64,000 nucleotides of DNA from contig NZ_CP114030.1 in NCBI RefSeq assembly GCF_026898155.1, forward strand, positions 87,059 through 151,058, written 5' to 3'. The position numbers and the translations under genes are program-made. Shown piece by piece: positions 57,215 through 64,000 of this stretch. The number at the start of each line of letters is the position of its first letter. Position 1 is the first letter of the stretch. The DNA is from Jiella pelagia. Lineage in GTDB: Bacteria; Pseudomonadota; Alphaproteobacteria; Rhizobiales; Rhizobiaceae. Below the pieces are notes generated by a model. That model did no database searches, was not told the origin of the DNA, and worked only from the letters and a program-made list of their open reading frames with translations.

Positions 57215-57544
57215 ATGACAAGCAAGACGACGAATAGGTTTTCCGCGGAAGTGCGCGAACGCGCTGTGCGAATGGTGCTCGAACACCAGAGCGATCACGC
57301 CTCGCAATGGGCGGCGATTGGTTCGATCGCAGCGAAGATCGGCTGCACGGCCGAGACGCTTCGGAACTGGGTTCGGCAAGCGGAGCGTGATCAAGGCCTT
57401 CGTCCCGGACCGAGCAGTGAAGAGCGCGACCGGATCAAGGCGCTGGAGCGGGAGGTCCGCGAGCTACGCCAGGCCAACGAGATCCTTCGCAAGGCGTCAG
57501 CGTATTTTGCCCAGGCGGAGCTCGACCGCCCGTTCAAGCGATGA
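57215..57544 (+). CDS. IS3-family transposase OrfA
   Basis: 109 residues: HTH (FSAEVRERAVRMVLEHQ, AAIGSIAAKIGCTAETLRNWVRQ) and a leucine-zipper-like C-terminus (IKALEREVRELRQANEILRKAS). Its stop overlaps the OrfB start by 4 nt. Contains one of the few intact GAGCTC sites (57518). Confidence 0.9.
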   Translation: MTSKTTNRFSAEVRERAVRMVLEHQSDHASQWAAIGSIAAKIGCTAETLRNWVRQAERDQGLRPGPSSEERDRIKALEREVRELRQANEILRKASAYFAQAELDRPFKR

Positions 57545-58230
57545 AGGCCTTCATCGACGAGCATCGCGGCGTCTATGGGGTCGAGCCGATCTGCAAAGTG
57601 CTGCCGATCGCCCCGTCGACCTACCGCGAGCATGCTGCCCGACAAGCTGATCCGGGCCGGGCGTCAGCGCGTGAACGCCGTGATGCCGGCCTCTGCGAAG
57701 ACATCCGCCGGGTCTTCGCGGCGAACTTCGAAGTCTACGGCGTGCGCAAGGTATGGCGGCAGATGAAGCGCGAAGGGAGCGACGTCGCCCGCTGCACGGT
57801 GGCCCGCTTGATGCGGCAGATGGGCTTCAAGGGTGCCGTCCGCGGCAAGACCGTGCGGACCACGATCAGCAATCCTGCCACCCCGTGTCCGCTCGATCGG
57901 GTGAGCCGCCAGTTCAAGGCGCCGTGTCCGGATACCCTCTGGGTTTCCGACTTCACCTACGTCGCTACCTGGGCCGGGTTCGTCTATGTCGCCTTCGTGA
58001 TCGACGTCTTCGCCCGGCGCATCGTCGGCTGGCGCGTGTCGCGCTCGGCCAGGACGGACTTCGTTCTCGATGCTCTGGAGCAGGCGCTTCACAATCGACG
58101 GCCCGTCCGGAAAGGAGGCCTCGTCCATCACAGCGATCGTGGCGTCCAACTCTCAGGGCGCAATCTCGAAGCTCCGGACCCCAATTGGACGCTCGACGAT
58201 TTCCAGTGCGAAGAGGACGTCCCTTTTTGA
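57541..58230 (+). pseudogene. IS3-family transposase OrfB, C-terminus missing
   Basis: Integrase core with the first two catalytic aspartates (WVSDFTYVAT, FVIDVFARRIVGW) and HHSDRGVQ. After that the sequence departs from the family and stops within 30 residues, so the catalytic Glu helix is absent. The element is 3'-truncated near 58150. Confidence 0.85.
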
Positions 58231-58429
58231 GCGCTCCCGCAGCTTCGGGCTCGCTTAACCGCCATCGGCGAAGACATGGCGCGGCTACGGCCAGAGATGT
58301 TGCGGATCAATCACATTCCATCATTTTCGTTCATGCCGTCATTTCGTCGCCTCGATGCAAACGTTAACCCTTCACTAAGGTTAATAAATGATTCTCGGCT
58401 CCGGTCGTGACTGGAATTGAGAGCTGGGA

Positions 58430-59620
58430 ATGCCGCCGATGGGTTTGAAGAAGCGCACACGCAGTCGCGTGCAAGTCCTCCCTCACACGATTGCCGCACG
58501 TGCGTTTGGAACGGCCCTGATTCTGATGGTATCGGTTCTCTTTTCGATCGGGGAAGTGGCATTTCAGGATGTGAGGGTTCCGAGTATGGGGATCTCGCCC
58601 ACGCTAGAAACGAAAGTCGCAACGCCATTTAAACGATCTGGGCAGCACAGCACCCTATCTGTCCAGAGTGCTTTGGCCAGCACGCGTCACGCCTCGACGA
58701 CAACGGTGTCAGCCCACCTATCGGCCTCAACAAAAATCGGGGCTTCAAGGCTTGCGGAAAAGGGTAGTCGTGTCGTGTCGTCGTCAGGTGGAGTAACACG
58801 GATAACGGCCGCGACGGGGCAAAGTTTCGTTCAAGCCAGCCGGGCTCTTGGCGATGCCAGAATGCGTAGAACGCTTGCTGGCCGAGCTGCGGCGGACAAT
58901 CGTGACATGGTCGCGCAAACTTTCAGCTCTCGCGTTCTAGATGAGTTGAGACGCCCCGCAGATGACGCAGCCGAAACGGCAACATCGATAGACGCCAGAT
59001 TTGCCGCACTTGCAGCGAGCGCCCCTGCGAAGAATGTCTTGGAAAAAGAAAAGAAAAAGTCGCTCTTAACGCTTGCCTATGCGCCCGCGTCGACATTGAC
59101 TTCGGATGTTTTCGACCATGTCCTGAACGAAAAGGAGCGTGGCTTCACTCCGCCGATCGGACCTCAAGACCATTCCTGGGCGGCAAAATCGTTGCCGGCA
59201 GCTGCGTATTCGGATCGCGAACAAAAATGCCTTAGCAATGCAATTTATTTCGAGGCGCGAGGCGAAGAAGAAGAAGGGCAGGCGGCCGTCGCCCAAGTGA
59301 TCCTAAATCGCGTAAGAAATCCTGCCTACCCAAAAACGATCTGCGGCGTTGTATATCAAAACCAAAGCTGGAAGAATCGTTGCCAGTTCTCGTTTGCCTG
59401 CGACGGCGTCGAAGATCGTATTGACGATCGCCAAGCTTTTGCAATAGCCAAGCGCATCGCTCATAAGGTCACGGCCGGAAAGACATGGGTGCCGACCGTG
59501 GGATCGGCGACAAGTTACCATGCCACCTACGTCAAGCCGCGATGGGCAAAAGCGATGGAGCGGGTCGACAAGATCGGTCGTCATATCTTCTACCGGACCT
59601 TCGGCGGCGGATGGAGCTGA
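58430..59620 (+). CDS. SleB-type cell-wall hydrolase, copy 2 (intact)
   Basis: 396 residues. One N-terminal helix (FGTALILMVSVLFSIGEVAF), a long Ser/Ala/Thr linker, then the Hydrolase_2 catalytic domain: CLSNAIYFEARGEEEEGQAA with the catalytic Glu, AQVILNRVRNPAYP, CQFSFACDG, GSATSYHATYVKPRWA. Continuous frame, and template for correcting copy 1 (37284-38538). Lower GC and codon use than neighbours suggests separate transfer. Confidence 0.9.
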   Translation: MPPMGLKKRTRSRVQVLPHTIAARAFGTALILMVSVLFSIGEVAFQDVRVPSMGISPTLETKVATPFKRSGQHSTLSVQSALASTRHASTTTVSAHLSASTKIGASRLAEKGSRVVSSSGGVTRITAATGQSFVQASRALGDARMRRTLAGRAAADNRDMVAQTFSSRVLDELRRPADDAAETATSIDARFAALAASAPAKNVLEKEKKKSLLTLAYAPASTLTSDVFDHVLNEKERGFTPPIGPQDHSWAAKSLPAAAYSDREQKCLSNAIYFEARGEEEEGQAAVAQVILNRVRNPAYPKTICGVVYQNQSWKNRCQFSFACDGVEDRIDDRQAFAIAKRIAHKVTAGKTWVPTVGSATSYHATYVKPRWAKAMERVDKIGRHIFYRTFGGGWS

Positions 59621-59922
59621 TTATCGACATCATCGCGGAAAGCTATGCTCCTTCGGCTTTGGGCGATCCCTTGCCGGTGAGTTGGTAAAGTCTGGACCAA
59701 ATTCACGCTTATTTTCGTCGCCCATTAATGACCGCACTTTTCGGGATGTATGCAAACGCTGCTACGATCGGTGATCGGTGGTCCGCGTTGCTCAATGATC
59801 TGCGGCGTTTTTATTCACGGCATCGTCATAGGCCTGATGATGCAAGCAATCCGATTGTCGAGCATAGTCTTGTTTGAAGCGGAACAGAGACGCTCGTTTC
59901 CGACAAAAGGAGTACCTCGTCT
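59621..59922. other. Intergenic region, nothing recognised
   Basis: About 300 bp between SleB and DUF411. No supported gene, operator or terminator. A GACAAAAGGAG ribosome site for DUF411 lies at its end. Confidence 0.5.
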
Positions 59923-60366
59923 ATGAGCTTTAAGACAGCTTTCGCCGCCGGCATCGTTTCCGGTCTCTTGCTGACCTCTTCTCTGGCTTCTGCGCATGAT
60001 AAGATCGACGTAATTTCGACGTCTGGTTGCGGGTGTTGCATAGGCTGGGTGCGCCATATGCAGGACGCCGGCTACAAGGTCACCAATCTGGCAATGGCCG
60101 ACCTACATGCCAGAAAAATGCAAGCCGGCCTGAAGCAAGGCCAGACATCCTGCCACACCGCGTTCGTGAATGGCTATGTAATCGAGGGGCATGTTCCCGC
60201 GACAGACGTCGGTCGGCTTCTAAGCGAAAAACCTGATGCCATCGGGCTGACGGTACCGGGGATGCCTCAGGATGCGCCGGGCATGGGAACCGGCGATGAA
60301 CACTACGACGTGTTTCTCGTGAAGAATGATGGCACGGCCGAGATCTTCGGCAGCTATCCTGTCTGA
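59923..60366 (+). CDS. DUF411 metal-binding protein (copy 3)
   Basis: 147 residues. Signal peptide (IVSGLLLTSSLASAH). STSGCGCCIGWVRHMQDAGYKV, SCHTAFVNGYVIEGHVP, LTVPGMPQDAPGMG. Nearly the same layout as copy 2, with a 2-residue shorter middle. Followed after 350 bp by Cox11. Confidence 0.88.
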   Translation: MSFKTAFAAGIVSGLLLTSSLASAHDKIDVISTSGCGCCIGWVRHMQDAGYKVTNLAMADLHARKMQAGLKQGQTSCHTAFVNGYVIEGHVPATDVGRLLSEKPDAIGLTVPGMPQDAPGMGTGDEHYDVFLVKNDGTAEIFGSYPV

Positions 60367-60715
60367 GTGTCTAGCGGCCCGGACGCTTCGCCATCGCGAA
60401 GGTCATCACGACTAGAATGACTGCGATCCGGAGGCTGAGGAGGCTCATTCCCTCGACCAACCCACTTGCCCAGACCGCTTCGCGCCTTTCGTTGCGGCTC
60501 GTCTTCTGTGCAACTACGTCGCCCGTTTGTGAACCGCGAGTTTGAGATTCGATTCTTGGTTATCGCAGCGAGACGTCTGCGACTAAACAGCATAGACAAT
60601 TTGTAACGTCCCACCTTCAAGGTGAGACGTTGCGGAACGACGAGAACGAGATTGACGCTGAGATGGCCATGATTATCGCTATAAGCTTTAGCGTAAACGG
60701 AAGGCAGGAGCAAAA
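60367..60715. other. Intergenic region before the second Cox11
   Basis: About 350 bp. The minus strand holds a 25-codon frame (MSLLSLRIAVILVVMTFAMAK) preceded by GAGGG near 60450, possibly a tiny membrane peptide, but without other support. AGGCAGGAG before 60716 is the Cox11 ribosome site. Confidence 0.4.
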
Positions 60716-61372
60716 ATGAATTGGCGCCCCGGCAAGAATGGTGCCGTCATCTTCGGCACGACAACAGTCGTTGCCGTGATGATCGGCCTTGTTTCTTATT
60801 CGCCGACGCTCTACCAGCTGTTTTGCGCTGCGACGGGTTACGGCGGTACGGTGCAGCGGGCGAATGCCGCGACCGCTCCGGCCAAAATGATCGACCGGTC
60901 GGTGACGGTGCGCTTCGATGCGAATGTGGCGGCTGGCCTCGACTGGGACTTTGCTCCTGAAAGGCGTCAAATCACCGGCAAGTTCGGGGAGCCGATCCAA
61001 ACCTACTACACGGCGACGAACAATTCCGACAAGACAGTCGTGGCCCACGCCGTCTTCAACGTCACGCCCTACCAGGCGGCGCCGTATTTCTTCAAAATCG
61101 AGTGCTTTTGTTTCACCGATGAGAAGCTGAAGCCGGGTGAAAGCGCCAAAATGCCATTGGTCCTTTACGTTGACGGTCAGATGGCCAAGGATCCGACGAC
61201 GGCTTCGCTCAACAGCGTGACGCTTTCCTACACCTTCTACAAGCAGGTAAATCCATCGGCGGAGACAATCGCCAACGCCAGGGATCTCGGTGAGGGTTCT
61301 CGAGAAAAGGCAGCGGAACTGAGTGAAAACTTCGAAGCGACGACTTACGCCAACGATGCGCCGCGAAAATAG
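60716..61372 (+). CDS. ctaG: Cox11/CtaG cytochrome oxidase CuB-assembly factor (copy 2)
   Basis: 218 residues. N-terminal helix (GAVIFGTTTVVAVMIGLVSYSPTLY), LFCAATGYGGTVQ, and the copper motif KIECFCFTDEKL. The C-terminal 35 residues extend past the usual end. Followed by a PCu(A)C-like gene. Differs considerably from copy 1, so the two are not a recent duplication. Confidence 0.92.
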   Translation: MNWRPGKNGAVIFGTTTVVAVMIGLVSYSPTLYQLFCAATGYGGTVQRANAATAPAKMIDRSVTVRFDANVAAGLDWDFAPERRQITGKFGEPIQTYYTATNNSDKTVVAHAVFNVTPYQAAPYFFKIECFCFTDEKLKPGESAKMPLVLYVDGQMAKDPTTASLNSVTLSYTFYKQVNPSAETIANARDLGEGSREKAAELSENFEATTYANDAPRK

Positions 61373-61421
61373 CCAATTTCGTGCGTGCCCGCGGAATCGA
61401 GTTTGAACACAGAGGACCGCC

Positions 61422-61895
61422 ATGCAACTAAGCCGAACGATGCGGATGACGCGCGCCAGTACCGCTTTAAGCTTTACCTTCTTTGCGGCCGCACCGACAG
61501 TCAAAGTGGACCACGCGGTTGCGCATGACTATCGCCTGGGCGATCTTCAGATCGGCCACACCTGGACGAAACCCGCGGTGGCGGGAAGCGATGCCGATCT
61601 CTACGCGCCGATCTTCAATATGGGGGACACCGAGGCGAAGCTGGTCGCCGTGTCAAGCCCAATCTCTGACAGTGCGCAGTTGCATGGATCTGCGGACGAC
61701 GGCGATCTGCCAATCGCGGCTGTCGATCTCCCGCCGGGTAAGCCGGTCGCTACGGCCCCTTGGCGCGAGCATGTTGTCTTGACCAATTTGAAAAGGACCT
61801 TGGTTCACGGTGATAGCGTCAAAGTGACATTTGACTTCGGGCGCGCAGGAACTCAGGTTCTCGACGTCGAAGTCGAAGATCCGTCTGGTGATTGA
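61422..61895 (+). CDS. PCu(A)C-like copper chaperone with reduced ligand set
   Basis: 157 residues. Signal region LSFTFFAAAPTVKVDHAVAH. PCu(A)C fold (YRLGDLQIGHTWTKPA, LYAPIFNMGDTEAKL, GDSVKVTFDFGRAG). The first His is present in AQLHGS, but the Met that should follow is absent and the HxM motif reads EHVVL. Weakened or altered copper binding is expected. In one run with DUF411 copy 3 and Cox11 copy 2. Confidence 0.75.
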   Translation: MQLSRTMRMTRASTALSFTFFAAAPTVKVDHAVAHDYRLGDLQIGHTWTKPAVAGSDADLYAPIFNMGDTEAKLVAVSSPISDSAQLHGSADDGDLPIAAVDLPPGKPVATAPWREHVVLTNLKRTLVHGDSVKVTFDFGRAGTQVLDVEVEDPSGD

Positions 61896-62222
61896 TTGAC
61901 GCAAGTTCTAATTCCTGTGCATTTTCTTCATGGCTGGCTGTCGCTGTTTGACTCTTTGATCGGAGCCGTTGCAGCCGAAAAGGAAATCTGATGTCGGTCA
62001 GTCCTTGAATGACCGCGCAAGTGACGGGCAAGACTTTCGTACTGAATCTAAATTGTCTCCCGTGAAGTATGTCGAAGCCATTGAAATGGCGGGCTTATCG
62101 GCTTCAGGGAAGAATTAATTTTCGCCAGTTTTAGCCGTCTGTGGGCTGAGACACTTGCAAATTGCGTTGCGGTGGCTGGCATTATTCCATGGCTTTCGGG
62201 TCCATGAATCGGGAGCTGCGGA
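61896..62222. other. Intergenic region and left end of the IS5-type element
   Basis: About 330 bp with no supported gene. The element's left end is probably near 62120, but I cannot define its inverted repeat because the right end is lost. Confidence 0.4.
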
Positions 62223-63467
62223 ATGCGTCCGAAGGAGCGGCGGGACAGCGGGCAGACGGACATGTTCCGTGCCCGGCTCGACCAGATCGTCGACACGAAC
62301 CATGCTCTCGCCAGGCTCGGCCGGGCGATCGACTGGCAATTTCTGGAAGAGCGGCTCGGCGCGGTCTACACGGACGCGCCCGGCCACCCGCCTCTTGCGA
62401 CGCGGCTGATGGCCGGACTGGCGATCCTGAAGGCGATGCACGATTTGTCCGACGAGGCACTGTGCGATCGCTGGCTGGAGAACCCCTATTATCAACTGTT
62501 CTGCGGCGAGGAGTTCTTCTGCCACAGGCTGCCCTTCGACCGATCCTCGATGACGCGCTGGCGCCAGCGGATGGGCGAAGAGAGGTTGAACGCGCTTCTG
62601 CAGGAGAGCCTCGCCACGGCGACGCGCACCGGCGCGGCCAGGCCCGCCGACTTCACCAAGGCCATCGTCGACACGACCGTGCAGCCCAAGGCCGTCGCCC
62701 ATCCGACCGATGCCAAGCTGATGCAGCGCTCGCGCGAGCGCCTGGTGCGCTTGGCCAAGACGCTGGGGATCGATCTGCGCCAGTCCTATGAGCGGGTCAG
62801 CAAGTTCGCCCTGATCAAGCAGCAGCGCTATGCCCATGCCAAGCAGTTCAAGCGGGCGAACAAGGCGCTGAGAACCCTCAGGACCTATCTCGGCCGGGTC
62901 ATCCGCGACATCGTCAGGAAGACCAAGGGCGACGCCGAGCTGGAAGCCGCCACCGCCCATGAGCTGATGCTGGCCCGCCGGGTCCATGCCGGCAACCGCA
63001 ATCTCAACCCCGTCAGGGGCCAGCCGAGAGACGCCGATCTCAGGGTCTTCAGCCTGCATGCGCCCGAGGTCGAATGCATCGGCAAGGGAAAAGCCCACCG
63101 GCCCTACGAGTTCGGCGTCAAGGTCTCCGTCGCCACAACGTTGAAGCGCTCGAAGGGCGGCCAGTTCGTCACCCATGTCGCGGCGCTGCCGGGCAAGCCA
63201 TATGACGGCCATACATTGGCAAACGTCATCCCCGCCATCGAGCGCCAGGTCGGCGCGACCCTCACGAGGATCATCGCGGACGCCGGCTACAAGGGCCACA
63301 ACGCCCCTCAAAGCCATCGCCTCAAGGTCTACACCTCGGGCCAGAAACGCGGCATGACCGAGGCCATCCGCCGCGAGATGCGAAGGCGGGCGGCCGTCGA
63401 ACCCGTCATCGGGCACCTCAAGGCCGATCACCGAATGGACCGCAATCTTAGGTGGTCCCCGTTCTCC
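62223..63467 (+). pseudogene. IS5-family transposase, 3' end cut by ISL3
   Basis: About 415 residues of family sequence: N-terminal DUF772-type domain (FCGEEFFCHRLPFDRSSMTRWRQRMG), DDE residues in AIVDTTVQPKAV, IIADAGYKGHN and AVEPVIGHLKADHRM. After MDRN the sequence changes to that of the ISL3 end, so the last 25-30 residues are missing. Reads on to a chance stop at 63515. Confidence 0.85.
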
Positions 63468-64000
63468 GACTCTTCCGCAGATTGTGTGGTCATGAGGCTT
63501 TGCGACTCTTTCTGACACCGCAGATGATGCGGTGGAGAAGGCATGCTTCAGATATCCATGGTTCCCGGCTGCCTCTGCGGTCGAACCCGGCGCGAAGGGC
63601 CGTCGGGATTATCCGTTTCTGCGCAGAGCCGGCGTAGCGGGGCAACATGCCCGGAATGTCAGCAGCGATCGACAATCATTCACGGGCACTATCACCGGCG
63701 TCCGTTGGATCTGCCCCTGATTGGTCGCCATGTCCGGCTCGATCTGCGCGTTCGGCGGTATGCCTGCCAGAACGCAAATTGCCGACGCCAAACTTTCGGA
63801 GAACGACTCCCGATGCTGATCGCGCCCTCGGCGCAACGGACCAAACGTCTGGCGAAGGCGCAGGCGAGGATCGGAGTGGCTCTCGGTGGCGCGGCAGGCA
63901 GCCGCCTTGCAGCGAAGATCGCCATGCCCGTGAGCGGCGACACGGTTCTGCGCCTGATCCGCCAGATGCCGCAGCCAGTCCTGCCGCCGGCCACGGTCAT
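63468..64000 (+). mobile_element. Second ISL3-family element, partial (runs off window)
   Basis: Left terminal repeat GACTCTTCCGCAGATTGTGTGGT aligns with the ends of the complete ISL3 element (26204-27946). The following leader (TTTCTGACACCGCAGATGATGCGG) is also shared. It lies in the opposite orientation and interrupts the IS5-type transposase. Confidence 0.85.
63543..64000 (+). CDS. ISL3-family transposase, N-terminal part
   Basis: 152 residues to the window end, in frame throughout. CPECQQRSTIIHGHYHRR, CQNANCRRQTFGE and AKAQARIGVALGGAAGSRLA parallel the 26228-27871 transposase. Not identical, so a separate ISL3 member rather than a second copy. Confidence 0.9.
   Translation, partial: MLQISMVPGCLCGRTRREGPSGLSVSAQSRRSGATCPECQQRSTIIHGHYHRRPLDLPLIGRHVRLDLRVRRYACQNANCRRQTFGERLPMLIAPSAQRTKRLAKAQARIGVALGGAAGSRLAAKIAMPVSGDTVLRLIRQMPQPVLPPATV

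Overview
The window reads as an accessory, metal-resistance segment of a high-GC alphaproteobacterium, most likely from the Hyphomicrobiales. Supporting families are a DmeR/DmeF pair, an EipB (DUF1849) envelope protein, a bacterial transglutaminase-like cysteine peptidase and alphaproteobacterial-style Cox11. I see no rRNA, tRNA, CRISPR array or replication gene. Mobile elements (two ISL3-family, two IS110-family, one IS3-family, one IS5-family, and a truncated Tn3-type resolvase with an inverted-repeat res candidate) and several decayed gene fragments point to a plasmid or genomic island.

Layout. 1-2.6 kb: N-terminal half of a P1B ATPase, a permease remnant and an L,D-transpeptidase. 2.8-6.6 kb: a mercury locus, merR divergent from merB-merT-merP-merF-GDCCVxC-flavin reductase, with two MerR-type dyads. 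6.8-17.4 kb: a long plus-strand run of periplasmic copper/thiol genes (CcmG- and TlpA-like thioredoxins, two BNR propellers with a CFC motif, DUF1573, a Cys-rich membrane protein, a Met-rich protein, SCO, cytochrome c, DUF411, Cox11, DsbA, CcdA, VTT). 17.4-25.7 kb: an epimerase-SPW-VKOR fusion, a Cu+ ATPase, a permease, a CsoR-type regulator with its palindrome, a cytochrome c and a DUF305 protein. 25.7-29.6 kb: a glutaredoxin/MauE gene split by an ISL3 element, and an IS110. 29.7-34.1 kb: dmeRF, a hydrolase, a second CDF pump and a methyltransferase. 34.5-40.8 kb: cell-envelope genes. 41-48 kb: a ZntA pump, DUF411-PCu(A)C-SCO and an L,D-transpeptidase. 48.3-55.3 kb: a MerR regulator, DUF1624, DsbA, caa3-type CtaG, CzcD, ZIP, DsbB-DsbA and a broken YnfA. 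55.3-64 kb: transposon and IS remnants around a SleB hydrolase and a DUF411-Cox11-PCu(A)C module.

The common theme is metal export across the inner membrane (P1B and CDF pumps) combined with periplasmic copper chaperones, disulfide chemistry and cytochrome-oxidase metallation factors. No oxidase subunit is encoded here.

The most striking pattern is at nucleotide level. Fourteen frame-breaking insertions, in twelve genes, all sit in the centre of what would be a GAGCTC hexamer (GAGCCTC or GAGGCTC, once GAGCCCTC). Removing the extra base or bases restores a full-length family protein every time. Only five intact GAGCTC sites are visible. This looks like a motif-specific systematic effect, most simply a consensus error at a modified motif. 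The affected genes are annotated here as probably intact in the organism.
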